Assembly: GCA_033239525.1 (NCBI GenBank)
Contig: BSYO01000011.1
Span: 11,869,078-11,933,077 of the forward strand
Source of the DNA: Nepenthes gracilis
Taxonomy: Eukaryota > Streptophyta > Magnoliopsida > Caryophyllales > Nepenthaceae
Reading direction: 5' to 3'
Length of the DNA: 64,000 bases
In this document: positions 10,260 to 23,251 of the stretch, piece by piece
Numbering within the stretch: position 1 is the first letter of the stretch
Layout of the letters: the number at the start of each line of letters is the position of its first letter
The notes under the pieces: generated by a model
The model's database searches: none
What the model saw: the letters and a program-made list of their open reading frames with translations, nothing else
Told to the model about the DNA's origin: nothing
Program-made: the position numbers and the translations under genes

Positions 10260-12285
10260 TGTGACATTCCACTTATCATAACCGGAATCCGGCAAAATGT
10301 TGGCTATGAAACGGCGATCAAACTATATATAAACCCATACAAAACCCTATACAATATACAAAAGTCCACAAAATAATCACGGCATAGGATCCACAATGCC
10401 ACAAGATATTCGTGGCTCTAACGTTGCATCCCGGACACAATGTCAGAACAAAGAGATGTCACTAGATACCTATATCAATCCATAACCACCTGTGAAAGTA
10501 TATACATTTATCATATACAGCGAAAACTAAACTATTTGTCTGTTGTCAATATACAAGTACATGTCCATCCCAATATATACAAAAATATTCCATATAATAC
10601 AAAAACACAAAATCTAAATCCACAAAGTCTTCCTTCAAGTCCACAGCCTAGACAATAGCTTATCCCTACTTCGCCTCATCGGGTATAAACTCGTGCGTAT
10701 TAGGAGGTAAAAAAATAGTAATGAGTGAGCCAAATACTCAATAATGTACAATATAATCAATGACAATGAGCAGTATACTCAAAATAAAGTAAAAGAAGAG
10801 AATGGAGCATCATACAAATGCATAAATATGAAGTATGATCAAATGTAATTTCGGAACTTATTTTTCTTCCACATTTCATTTCTTATTTCTTTAGGTTCCA
10901 AACCATGCAGAAATATCATTATCTTTGCAGATCAAGGTCAGTAGGCCTTACCAACTAACGGTGTGGTCGAACGATGAAAAAAATGTGTATACTTTTACAA
11001 ATTTTAAGGCACTACCCACGCAATTCAACACCCGTGGTGAGCAATAAATCTTTTACCCAGTATAGACGGTCATAAAACTTATGCCACCATAACTCCCATG
11101 GCCCAGAGGTAATCCTCGTACTATTACAGTAATATCCTAAGGTATATTAGGGAATACTACCATCTGAAATATAAATCTTTGGTCCAATTTCATGATTACT
11201 TATTCTTAAAGAAAATTTCATACTCATTCTTAACACTTTGTTCTCACTCTAGGAGAACGGCTCATCAAATTTAATATATCATGGAATTTTCTTCTTATAC
11301 TTTTCATAATTTACATAATTCTTGTGAGATTAAATTTTCATATGATTTAAATACATGCACGATCAATATAAAGTTTAAGAGAATTAGAAATTCTTATCAC
11401 AATGAGCCAAACATAACTTTATAGTTTCCGGATAATAAATTCCTTCATAAACGGTTCACAACATAATTTTTGAAATACAAAATATTATATACAATTTACA
11501 CGTAAATAAATATCAAATAATCAAAGTAAAAACGTTTACAAAGTTAAAGTTTTAATTATCTAAAGCCAAATCATACATAAATCCTAAATTACATAGGTAA
11601 AAATGTCATGGCGGGGGTTAAGATTTTTCACGTGCACAAAACCTCATAAAACTATCAAATCAGATACCTAATCAATAAATAATCATGCTCAAGATATGAA
11701 TATCAATTTCTAAAGTCAAATCATATATAAATCTCAAAATAAACGGGTAAAAGCATTTTAGCACGGGGTTAGGGTTTCACGTACGAAATACCACATAAAT
11801 CTTAGAAATCGGATGTGAAATCAATATATGGGTATCATAAAATAAAAGTATGGACAGGTATCGAGATGAAAATACTCGAAAGGATCGAAACAAAAAGTGA
11901 TACAAGAGAAAGAAGAGTATATGAATGCACTTACCTCGACCCGATCTATAACTTCTCTAACTAGCTCTAAACCAAAATCAAATCCGAGAGCCTTGATCTT
12001 CTCCTTCTCTCTCTTCTCCTTTGCGTTCTCCCTCTTTCTTCTCTTTTTGGTCGCTTGAAAAATGACGTGAGAAAGCCCTGACACACGTTTATATCACAGG
12101 CTGGCACTCAAGCGCCCGTCGTCGGCGCTTGAGCGCCGGATAGGCACGAATATGCTAGAATGGGCGTCCCCCGTCGTTTCCCAATCTGCATCTGAAACTT
12201 AATTTTTTCACATGTATTAAATCTAATCTTAATTATATTACCTTAATTACTTTTAATTACGATATTTGAAAATGGGTACCTTACA
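10260..12285 (-). mobile_element. solo LTR (copy a), Tekay-like family
   Basis: A 2026-bp TG...CA unit. On the minus strand it begins TGTAAGGTACCC and ends GGAATGTCACA. It is flanked by the perfect 5-bp direct repeat CAATG (10255-10259 and 12286-12290) and splits the integrase coding line of the surrounding minus-strand element. No internal gag-pol is present, so it is a solo LTR left by LTR-LTR recombination. On the minus strand it has a TATA-like ATATAAAC (about 12094-12087), a GC-rich block with GGCGCTTGAGCGCC just upstream, and a splice-donor-like GAGGTAAGTGC at 11938-11928. It is related to copies b and c. Confidence 0.9.
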
Positions 12286-12290
12286 CAATG

Positions 12291-14640
12291 CCCTCAACAT
12301 ATCCTTTCATATCTAAATAATCCTCTCAGATTGGTCGTTTGTTTGCAAATGGAATGCTATATTGAATTTCAATTTGGTACCTAACTCCTTATACAAGCTC
12401 TCCCAAAATTTCGACACAAACCTCAGATCACAATAAGAAACAATCAAAGTTAGAATGTCATGCAACCTTACAATCTCATTGATATACAGACGGGCCAACT
12501 CATCCATTAAACATGTCATCTAAACTAGCAAGAAATTAGCAGATTTTATCAATCGATCCACAATAACCCAAATAGTATCCATATTCCTCATCGTTCTCAA
12601 TAAATCTAAAATAAAATCCATTGAAATATGCTCCCATTTCCAATTGAGTATTGGCAAATGATACAAAAACCCTGGAGGCTTCTTATGCTCAGGCTTCACT
12701 TGCTAACACACGATATATCTTGCTACAAAGGATGCAATTTCTTATCTTATCTTCCACCACCAAAAATTCTTCATCATATCCTAATACATTTTATTTATTT
12801 CAGGATAAATTATTTATCTCGATCTATGGAACTCATTTGAAATTATCTCCTTAAACTCCTCAACATTTAGAACACAAATCCTATCCCAAAAATGAAGAAT
12901 TTCATTGACTTGTACATTGAAATTTGCCTACAACTCATTTCCCTAATCTCCAGTAATATCCATCAAATACGGGTTGTTCATTTGATTCTCCTTAAGTTTC
13001 TTCAAAATCATTGGTTGCACCTAGAGATACGATAATATCATCCTCGACCCTTGGGAGTGCAAATGAATTGTGCAGCTCTTCATTTCGTCCAATATCTCTC
13101 ACTCCTTAATCATCAAATGAGCCATTAAATCAAAAGCCTTTTGACTCATAGTATCGGCAATTACATTTTCCTTCTCTAGATGATATTGAATTTCACAATC
13201 ATAATATTTCAACAGATCCATCCACCTCTACTATCGCATATTTAACTCCTTTTGAGTGAACAAATACTTCAAACTCTTATAATCCAAGTGAGCCATAAAT
13301 TTTTCCCTGTATAGATAATATCCCCAAATTTTCAAGATGAAGACCACAACTGTCAACTCTAAATCGTGGATAATGTAGTTTTCCACATGAACGTTTACTT
13401 GTCTGGACTCATAAGCCACCACTCAGTCATACTACATCAAAATACATCCCAAACCTTTCTTGAAAGAATCATAATAGACAACAAATTGACCCGATTCTTC
13501 AGGGATCTACAATATTAGTGCTGACACCAACCTCCTCTTCAACTCTTGGAAGCTATCCTCATAGTCATCATCCCAAAGAAACACAGCCTTCTTCTACGTC
13601 AACCAAGTCAAAGGCATTGTAATCTTCAAAAAATTCTCCATAAACCACCTATAATATCCAGTTAGTCCCAAGAAACTCCAAACCTCAGCAATTTTCATTG
13701 GTCTCTCTCAATTTGACACCGCTTTCACATTCTTTGGGTTCACAGACACACAACCCTTTGAAATGATATGTCCCATGAATAACACCTCACCGAACTAGAA
13801 TTTACACTTATTCAACTTAACAAATAGCTGTCTTTCTCTCAGAACCTACAATGGCATCCTCAAGTAGACCTCATGCTCCTCAAAACTTATTGAATATATC
13901 AGAATGTCATTAATAAAAATCACCATAAACTGATCCAAGTATGGCTAAAAAACTTGATTCATCAAATTCATAAGCGATACTGACACATTCATTAACCCAA
14001 AGTATCACCGAAAACTTGTAATGGTCGCACTGTGTCGTGAAAGCCGTCTTCAAAACATTCTCCCGTTTAATCCTTAATTGATGATTTTCCAATTGCAATC
14101 AAACAAATCTTGGAGAACACCCGAGCTTTTTACAGCTAATCAAACAGATCATCAATCCTCAGAATGGGATATTTATTCTTAATTGTAATATTGTTCAATT
14201 TTTATAAATCACACATAACCTCATGGATCTATCCTTCTTTTTCACAAATAGCACGGGAGTGCCTCACGGTGAAACACTTGGCAAGAATAAATTTTTTCCT
14301 AACAAATCCTACAACTGCTACTTTAATTTCTTTACTTCAGATGGGCCATTCTATATGGAGCCCTCAATATCGATGCTGACCTTAGAATCACATCGATAGC
14401 AAATTTAATCTCCCAATTTGGTAGGTAATCCGATTAAATCCTCTAGAAATGCATCCTCAAATTCACAAATAATTAAAATATTCTCCACGGCCAGAGAATG
14501 ACTCCCCAAAATAGTTACATATGCCAAATAAGTTTGGCACATTTCCTGCATCAGATGACTTGCATGAAGAGCCAAAATTAATCCCATAGCTACCTTTCCA
14601 ACTCTACCTTTAAACTCAAAGGATTCATACCCTAGATCAA
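12291..14640 (-). pseudogene. Tekay/Del-like gypsy protease/RT/RNase H/integrase remnant
   Basis: Upstream part of the pol interrupted at 10260-12285. On the minus strand, in order: a protease-RT junction at 14587-14405 (ICEFEDAFLEDLIGLP), broken RT pieces at about 14160-13640, an RNase H piece at 13422-13231 (ESRQVNVHVENYIIHDLEL, LDYKSLKYLFTQKELNMR) and the integrase core at 12519-12313 (INEIVRLHDILTLIVSYC, FHLQTNDQSERII). Numerous stops and frameshifts separate the pieces. The element has no gag or 5' LTR here. Its left part is replaced by the pararetrovirus at about 14640-14650. Confidence 0.8.
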
Positions 14641-14739
14641 TAATTTATTTATTTGATAATGATATCAAAATGTGTGTGCAAGATCAATAATTTAAAATTC
14701 AAACTTATGACAATAATAAAAGAAAGTCAGAAGAATACC

Positions 14740-14935
14740 AATAGCTTGATAATGATAGAAGTTTATGAATTTTTTTGATACAGGATTTGGAAGGATGGGA
14801 TACAATGGAAAATGGGAAAATAGGATACAAAGGATTTAAGAGGAAGCTTGAAGAAGGATTGAGAGAACTTGGTAAATGTTTTGATACCTTGAATCAAGCC
14901 TTAAGTCGCATTTTATAGTAGTCTAGAGTTGATTT
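14740..14935 (-). promoter_or_regulatory. putative pararetroviral promoter and leader
   Basis: On the minus strand a TATAAAAT box lies at about 14925-14917, downstream of ORF2. An untranslated-looking stretch follows, and at about 14748 a TTGGTAT word faintly resembles the initiator-tRNA-Met primer site used by this virus family. The position is right for an intergenic region. The primer site is imperfect, so this is tentative. Confidence 0.35.
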
Positions 14936-15401
14936 GGACCCTTGATAGTTAGATGATCTTGATCATCCATTTGGTAGATAGGAAAGTGGGTGGATGGCAT
15001 ATGACAGGTAGTTGGCACATGTCCATCTATCAGTCTTCATCTACTAGTCAGCTTTTGTCTTCTTTTGATAATATCAAATCTTATTGTTGATAGTGTGTTT
15101 TCTTGGATACTGTTGACTTTTGCTGCTAGTCAAACATTGTGTCAAAAAGGAGTCGTTTTCCATACTTGCATAGAATCTTGGCATATTTTGTCTAGCACGA
15201 GTGATTCTAGACTACAGATGGAATAATATTCTATTACTGTTGTGGCCAGTGGCCTTGATCACGAATAGCCTCTTGAACATATAATAGAAATAAGTTAAAA
15301 AATGGATGAATTTGTTGAGTACCTGCAATTTAACACATTGATACTTTTTTTTAATAACTCAAAAATCAAAAGGTCCTAAGCATGACCCGCAAGATCAATA
15401 G

Positions 15402-16593
15402 TCAGATCAAAAGGTGGTGGACTCTACTTTTGGGTGGCTGAGCCGGAAGAAATCTCTTTTTTGCCAAATCGGCCCAACATTGTTTTAAGTCTAGAACATA
15501 ACTTTGGAGTCTCTCTTGATTAGCTTTAGCTTGGGCTTCAAATTGAGCAATCTGAGCTTGAGGAGTAGATTGTCTTGATTGTCTAGGGGATATTGATGGT
15601 GTAAGTGACACCTTTACTAGAGCTATCGAGGGGGCTGTAGATGGCTGTGATCTGGCTGGTGATGTAGTAGGAATCACCAAAGGTGGTAAAAGAGTATTCA
15701 AGGGTGGTAAGGCCTTAGATATTTCCTCCAATGTCTGTTTGATCACCTTTAATTACTGGAAGTCTGATTGAATCTTCATTAGGGTTATCAGTGAGTGATT
15801 AAACTTTTTCCACCATTTGACACAAAATTCTCTAACAATTGACAATGAAGTTCCTTCATGATATTGTTGGCATGTGAAAGCCCATGCCATAATCCATGAG
15901 ATTTTATAATTTATATGGATGGCAATCTTTTTGTGGAAAAGAAAAACATCATCACATAATTTCTCATAATACAACCCTAATTTTTGAATATTGGGTGGAT
16001 AAATAGCTGGAATAGTATCAAAATAAAGCCACTATTCAGTGAACCAATGAGATAGTTGTTTAGGATATAATTTATCAAATTTGATAAACTAGGAGTGGCT
16101 ATAAGATTGAAAATAGAATGCATTATACCAGGCATTCTTAGAATCTTAATAATTATATCCTATGGGTTGATAGTGGACAGAGAAATGTTTAATATCCCAA
16201 AGATTGAGAGAAATCTCTTGATTTTACATATGGAATAAATAATGAGTTATCTTTGGCATTGCAATGGTGTTTGATCTCGATTGATTCAGAGTCAATAAGG
16301 ATTAATTCATAATATTGTTGGGTCTTTAAGATGTCAGTAGTGTTGAATACACAATTGTCATAGAACATACCGCTTTTAATAGTTGACATATCTTTGAGTA
16401 AAGGCCATTAAAGTAAAGCTGTCACGGCTACATGAAGCTTTAGAGGCTTGGTAACGTAATTGGTGTCAGGTTGTTGAGAAGGTTGAGAGGAAGAAGATGA
16501 TGCTGTTTGGATAGCAGCTTTAAATGATATAGTTGGATACTTTAAAAGGGTTGCATATTGTTTGGAGGTTAGAATAATCTGTGATTTTGACAT
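15402..16593 (-). pseudogene. pararetroviral second ORF, function unknown
   Basis: A minus-strand coding line starts at 16593 (MSKSQIILTSKQYATLLK). It is open with one stop to 16189, is broken for about 200 bp, and resumes in another frame from 15974 to 15402 with one stop near 15750. The later part includes a Trp-rich patch (REFCVKWWKKFNHSLI) and a Pro/Ser-rich linker. It ends in a Gln-rich predicted coiled coil (IAQFEAQAKANQERLQSYV). It lies directly downstream of RT-RNase H, where florendovirus-like genomes can carry an ORF2 of unknown role. I do not recognise a catalytic motif. Confidence 0.55.
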
Positions 16594-16689
16594 TGTATAA
16601 TTTTTGGCAGATTGTTTAGCTGGTGTAGATGGTGGTTGAATTTCTTTGTCTTTGTTTTTGCTTTGTTTAGGCAGCCTTTTGTCCTTAAA

Positions 16690-17841
16690 AAAATTCTTTT
16701 GTTAAAAAATCAAGTAAAAAATTTGAAGAGTCTTTCATAAATCCAATATCAAAATAAAAAACAAATAATATAACTTACAATCCGGCAAATATTTGTTTAG
16801 AAACTAAATTTTTAACATCGTTTTGTAAATTATATTTGGTTGTTTTGCAATCAATTCATAAAAGAAAATATTTATTGTATAAATCGCTTTAAAATTTTGA
16901 TATACATAAAATTATGGATAAATTTTTTTTTACTAGTGAAATGATTCTTTTGTAATCCAGACCACAAAACAGAATGAAATTGTGCATGTGTTCTTGACTC
17001 TAATTTTTATTTAAGAATACCTCTATATCCTATATCAGATGCATTTGTTTCAATTATGAGCGATGCATTAGGATGAAAAATTTCCAAAAATGGTAAACGT
17101 TGGACTTATTGTTTTAAATTTTTTACTATTTTGCTATGTTCCTTCGTCCAAGTAGGATGAATCTTTTGGAACCTTTGATATAAAGGTTCATATACTTATC
17201 TAAGTTTGGGTATAAAGTCTGTAATGTAATTGAGGCAGCCTAAAAATTTTTACAGATAATTTTCATCTTTAATTTCATTAGGAAATTTATTTACAAAATC
17301 TATCAACTTTGAATAGGTACAATGATATGTTGATAAATATTAAATCCTAAAAATCTAACCTTAGTTTAAAATAATTTAATTTTTGGTAAAAATACTACTA
17401 ATCCATTTTGTTTAATAATATTAAAAAATTAATATAAGTGTTTAAAATGTTGATCCATGTTATTTGAAAATACTAAGATATCATCAATATAAACAATTAT
17501 AAATTGTGTATAGGGATTAAATATTTAATTCATAATATTTTAAAATTCTAATAGTGTATTTTTTAGTCCAAAGAATATTACATTCCATTCGAAATAATCA
17601 AATGAAACTGTGAATACCGTTTTGTATCTATCTTTTTTATTAATCTGATTTACTAAAATCTAAATTTCATATCAAATTTTGAACAAATATTCACATTGTA
17701 TAGTCTATTAATTAAATGTCTTTTATTAAAAATTGGATATATAATCCATTGAAGAGCTTTATTAAGAGGTTTATAATTACTTACTAATCTTGGTACACCT
17801 TGTTCTAATTCTGAATCCTTCATAACAAAAATGTAGAACAA
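16690..17841 (-). pseudogene. pararetroviral reverse transcriptase-RNase H, broken
   Basis: The minus-strand piece at 17841-17653 carries the RT N-terminal block (VSNYKPLNKALQWIIYP, FNKRHLINRLYN, SKFDMK). After a frameshift the RT core follows with FFGLKN and the catalytic YIDD box at 17491-17480. The thumb and a heavily damaged RNase H continue to about 16690. Many stops exclude function. The YKPLN...YP...SKFD pattern and the lack of integrase distinguish it from the gypsy elements around it. Confidence 0.8.
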
Positions 17842-17899
17842 CTCTAAGAAGATTTAGATGGTCATATTAATTTTTTATCTAATAAATCTTAAATCTCCT

Positions 17900-18371
17900 T
17901 CTTATAATATTGTAGGAGTTCTTGATTCATTTGGATTGGTCTTGATTTAGTAGGAATTTGACTCTCATAAAAGTCTTTTTCATAAGATAATTCTAGTTGA
18001 TATTATTTCATATTCTAAAAAGTCTTAGGTAGATTAGAGCATACCTCTTACTCAAATTTTATTGTAACTTTTTAATTTTCATTTGTATTAATGAATTGGT
18101 TATTTGTTATCCTATATTTACTAGTTGTATTTCTTCTTATAAATATTGTATCTGTTTTTCCTTTTTTGTTATAGCATTAATTTGTTTAAAGATTGATGCA
18201 ACTTGTAATTTTTAAATTTTTCTTTATTTAATAGGACGTATAAAAGAGAAAATAATAGTGGTTCCTAAAATCTAAGTAGAAATGCCTTTTGCTGAAGATG
18301 TGAAAGGATATATTTGAGTAAAGAAAGGAATGTCTAAAATAAGATCTTGTTTGATATCTTTTATAAGAATG
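17900..18371 (-). pseudogene. pararetroviral protease C-terminal part
   Basis: Immediately below solo LTR copy b the minus strand resumes with LIKDIKQDLILDIPFF, the end of a retroviral-type aspartic protease, followed by a decayed linker into RT. The matching N-terminal part lies across the LTR, at about 20565-20750. Confidence 0.6.
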
Positions 18372-18376
18372 AAAGT

Positions 18377-20160
18377 TGTGATGGACCAAATATTTTACAG
18401 AAAATTCGGAAGAGTTTCGTCTATAAAACAGACGTCCGCCAAATATAAAACCCATATAAAAACCTATACAGAATCCACAACATACATATAATATAAACAC
18501 AGAATCCCAATCGTCACAACAAACACACGGGTGGCACCGATGTCGTAACTCCGGTATAATGCCGACTCAGAAAGGATACCAGTTAGAAACTAATTACAAC
18601 CATAAAAGCTACCTACAAAAGCTACTGCATCCATCAATGAACAGTGAAAACTAACTATACATCCGTCATCATCATGACGTATATATATGACCGCAAGTAT
18701 CAAAATAAATAATATAATATCCACGCCTTATACAAAATAAAAAAATTAAATCCTCAAAAGCTTTATAATCCGTATCAACTACCTATTATGTGCTTACAGC
18801 CTACTCAAACTCATCAAGTATAAGAGTGTGCTCATTTGGAAGGAAAATAAATTAAGAGTAAGTTAACAACTCAACAAGTGCATCATAATCAAAAGTAGTA
18901 GACAATATAAGCAAGATAAATAAGAAAAAGTGGTATAATCATGAAAGAGATGTATAAACAGGAACATGACCAAATATGCTTTGGAATACAATTTATTTCT
19001 CTTTGGGATATACTTTATGTATGATTATTTATTTTACAAACTAGGGTCAGTAAGCCTTACTAACTAAATGTGTGGGAGGATAAGAAAAAGGTCATGTCAT
19101 CTATATGGCCCAAAAGCGTAAGCTCCTATTATTGACCCAGAGGTGAGTCATCTACATACCATACTTATAAAAGGGCCATAACGCATGCCCCTATGTCCCC
19201 CGGGGCCCAAAGGCAGTCCTCGTCCTTCCACAATAATATCCTAAAACTTGTCAAAAGTATCACCTGCTACAATACGCGATCAGGATAATCCTTAAGTCTT
19301 TACTATAATATCAATTACATGCCAAGGAATATTACCCTCCGAAATATAAATCCATGGTCCTAATTTCATGCTTTCATATTTTTTGAGAGAAGCTCCACCA
19401 TACTTCTTTCATATGGTTCTCACTCTAGGAGAACGAATCATACATCATATCAATTTGTGGTATTCCCTCCGTACACTTGTATAACTTTTATCTTTCTTTT
19501 AGATTTAATTCTTCTCATGACTTATTATACATATACAAATATCATAAACATAATGAAGAATAAAGATTCTTACCACCGTGAGACAATTATAACTTTGGGA
19601 GGCCTCCAGAACACATTTCTTCCACATACAGAGCACAATCATATTTTTACGGAGCTTATAATTAAACACATACTATTAGTCATACTTTCATAACAATTAA
19701 TTAGGGTGGAAGCATGCAAATTTTTTATTTATTCTCGAGTGAATAGTAATATTGTTAATTTAGAGTATACAGATGTCGTGAACGGGTCGATACTTGTGAG
19801 ATCGGATGCTCGGCCGATATATATGCATAATTGGAACATGGTGATTTATATTTTGGGGTCAATATAACATATAATCGAAGGGAAGAAAACAATCCCGAAT
19901 CGGGCATGGGTTAGGGTTTAGCGAGGCCAAACCAGGCCAAATGGAAGGTAAATCGGATAAATAACCATAAATGCTTTGAGCAATAATCATGGGCTACATG
20001 TTCTTTATGGTTTGGGTGGGTATCGAGATACAAATATACAAAAAAAATGAATAAAAATTGAAAGATGAGATAAAAAGGGTATGAGAGCACTTACCTCAAC
20101 CCGATTTACCACTTTTATAACTGCCTCTCGGGTGAATTCAGACTCCAAAATTTCGATCTC

Positions 20161-20206
<46 letters not shown>

Positions 20207-20559
20207 GGGTTTGGTTCATGCGCAAAATGAAATCGCGAGGCTCCAGCTCTCATTTTATATATAATCGCTTGGCGCTCGAGCGCCAGGCGAGTGTGCAGTG
20301 GGCGCAGGCACATTGCCTTTGCCAGCTCGAGCGCACGGCGGTGAGTGGCTGGCAAGGCCATTCTATTTTTGGCACCCACCTGCCGCACTCGAGCGTACGA
20401 CAAGCGCTGTGCTACTTGTAGCGCACTAGCAAGCAACAGCCCTGATTTTTCTTCAATTTTACTTCCGATATATTTTCTTTTACGTATATTAAACCTAGTC
20501 TTGATTATTATCATATTAATTACATTCTAATTATGACATTTTAAAACCGAAACCTCACA
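18377..20559 (-). mobile_element. solo LTR (copy b), Tekay-like family
   Basis: A 2183-bp unit reading TGTGATGGACC...CCTCACA on the + strand (minus-strand TGTGAGG...TCACA). It is flanked by the perfect target duplication AAAGT (18372-18376 and 20560-20564) and inserted in the protease region of the pararetrovirus. On the minus strand there is a TATA-like TATATAAAA at 20263-20254, a perfect palindrome GGCGCTCGAGCGCC at 20271-20284 just upstream, a (GA)n leader tract, and GAGGTAAGTGC at 20097-20087. It has no internal coding region. Confidence 0.9.
20166..20204. repeat. (CT)n microsatellite inside solo LTR b
   Basis: An uninterrupted CT-dinucleotide run, corresponding to GA repeats in the transcript sense of the LTR. 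The equivalent site in copies a and c is only CT-rich. Confidence 0.95.
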
Positions 20560-20564
20560 AAAGT

Positions 20565-21212
20565 GGATCGAAAGCAATATCCCTAATTACAAATAGTTGC
20601 ATTAGTTAATTTGTATTTCATATTTAATCTTAATCTGCTTACTCTATGTAATTTTTTTATAATATCAAGTTGGAACTAATCCTTCTTAAATACAATTTAG
20701 ATAAAAAATGATGTGTCTAATAAGGCTATTAATTTTAGTTGATATTCATTGTTTATTACTAGTGTAATTTGATAATACCATTTTTAGAAACTTATTTTTG
20801 TTATTAATTATAAATATTATTAATCTGTTTGTTTAGTCATTATTAGTTAAGATGCAAAGGGTTGATCAAGTTGAATTATTACTTTTGTTTCTGGTGGAAT
20901 TGATTTAGATTCCAAAGTTACTAGTCTTGTATCTATTTGTAATTTATTAAATCTTAATTCTTGTAATTGAAATTTTAATTCTTTTACTTCTTCTTTTAAT
21001 TATTTAATTTCTTTATGTAAGTCACTCATGGATATTTGGTGGAATAAGGATAGAGAGGGATATTTTTCAAATATTTTGGATAAACTAAATGGTTCTATAT
21101 TTTCTATTTTTGTGTTAATAAATCTTTTGATTTTAATAAATATTGCTTTTTGATTTTTGGGTTATCAATTTTGTCTAGTATATTTAGAAGATATTCCTTT
21201 TCATCTTTGCTT
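20565..21212 (-). pseudogene. pararetroviral segment between coat protein and protease
   Basis: A minus-strand piece trapped between the two solo LTRs. It contains a predicted coiled coil (EIK, stop, LKEEVKELKFQLQELRF) at about 21040-20930, then a run towards the protease N-terminus (NATICN near 20600). Its target duplications join it to the coat protein side (TGTAA) and the protease side (AAAGT). Confidence 0.6.
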
Positions 21213-21217
21213 TGTAA

Positions 21218-23246
21218 TGTGACAAACCACATTTCTAACCAGAATTCTGTATGAGTTCGACTATAAAATGACCATCAGATTAATACAAACTTATACAAAA
21301 TTTCTGTACAGCAAATATATATATATTTACAACAGACAACATAAGAATCCGAAAGCTACAACTAAAATTTGTGGCCCCAACATCATAACTTCGGTTATGA
21401 CATTGGCTCAGATAAGATGCCATTAGGTATCTAACAATTCATAAAAACCTACGAAAGTATTTACATCCATTAAATACAACAAAAACTAAACTACATGTAC
21501 ATCATCAATATACAACTACATCAATAAACAAATCCATCGAATAATATACAAAAGTACTCCACAAGTAACAAAATCATAAAAATCTGTCTATAAGATTTTC
21601 CTCTTAGTCATCCTACTTAGCTGACTTCTAGCCCTTTACTCTACCTTATCGGATATAAGCTCGTACTCATCTGAAGGAAGAAAAACAGTAAGTCTGAGCT
21701 AGATGCTCAGTAAGGCACAATATAATCAGGGATAATAAGCAATATACTCAAAATAAAGTAGAGGAAAGATATAGGAGTATAATATAAATACATAAACATG
21801 AAACATGATTAAATGTATTTCCGAAACACTTTTATCTTTTTCATTTCATTTCTAATTCCTTTAAATTCTAAAATATGCATAAACTTCTTTACTTTGCGGA
21901 CCAGGGCCAGTAGCCCTTACCAACTAACGGAATAGCCAATCGATGAATAAAATAAGTCTGCACCCACACATTCTAAAATGCTACCCACGATACCTTAAAC
22001 TTTATATCTCATGGCGGACAATATACCTTTCACCCGATATACAGGGTCGAATAATAGATATGCCACCAGAGCATCTCCTGTGTCCCAAGAGTATTCTTCG
22101 ATCTATTACTGTAATATCCTAAGGCATATTAGAGAATACTAACTTTTGAAATACAAATCCTTGGTTCAGATTCATAATTACTTATTCTTAAATGAAGGTT
22201 CCACCATAAACTTATACAAAGTTCTCACTCCCTGAAAAATGAATCATCAGATATGATAAATTGTAGATTTTTTTTCAAATACTTTATATAACTTTCATAA
22301 TTCTTTGATAAAAATACAGATAATTATTTTTTATGAGTTCATGTCTTTATATGGTTTTAATTACATGAATAAATCAATATAAAGTTTAGAACATGTAAGA
22401 AATTCATACCACCTTGAGCCAAACATAACTTTAAAGCTTCCAGATAATAAATTCCTTCGCAAATGTATACAACGTAATTTTTAGAGCATATTCAAGATAA
22501 CATATATAACGTACATATAAATAAATATCACATTCATGTTCGCAATATTTTCAATACATGTAAAATTAGCATATACAAAATATATGTGCATAAATACCAA
22601 ATAATCGAAGCACCCATGTCCATGAAACTAGGATTTTACATTTTTAAAGCCAAATTACACATAAATCTCAAATAAATCAGATGAAAGTCAAGGAGGCGCA
22701 GGTTAGGGTTTCCATGTGTGAAATACCATACAAATCTTATAAATCGAATATGAAATCGAAATATATCGATACTCAAGTCAATGGCTCTCCAAAATATAAA
22801 TTTAAACGAGTATCGGAATGAGGATACCCGAAGCAAATGGAATAAAAGTATAAAGAAATGAGAGAAAAGTATATGAGCGCACCTACTTCAACCCGATATA
22901 CAACTTTTCTAACTAGCTCCAAATCAGAATCGAACCCAAGAGTCTTGATCTCCTCCTTCTCTCTTCTCCTTCATTCTCTATCTCCTCTCTCCTAGATCTG
23001 CGTAAAATGATGCGGAAAAAGAGTCGTTGTGCGTTTATAACGCAAGCTAACACTCGGGTGCCAGCTCGGCGCGCATCAGGCACGTCGCCCCGGATCCAGC
23101 ACCTGTTGCGGGCGCTTCAACGCTCGGCAAGAGCGGTTCCCTTACCGTATCTGAAACTTAACTTTTTTTACATGTATTAGGCCGAATCTTGATTATATTA
23201 TCTTAGTTATTCCTAGTTATGATATTTTAAAAATCGATACCTTACA
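21218..23246 (-). mobile_element. solo LTR (copy c), Tekay-like family
   Basis: A 2029-bp TG...CA unit (+ strand TGTGACAAACC...CCTTACA) flanked by the perfect 5-bp duplication TGTAA (21213-21217 and 23247-23251). It is inserted just after the coat protein region of the pararetrovirus. It is homologous to copies a and b over the full length: the same 'aagctcgt...' segment, an 'actccc..gag' block, a minus-strand TATAAA at about 23039-23034, and a donor-like GTAGGTGC near 22885. There is no internal coding region. Confidence 0.9.
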
Positions 23247-23251
23247 TGTAA

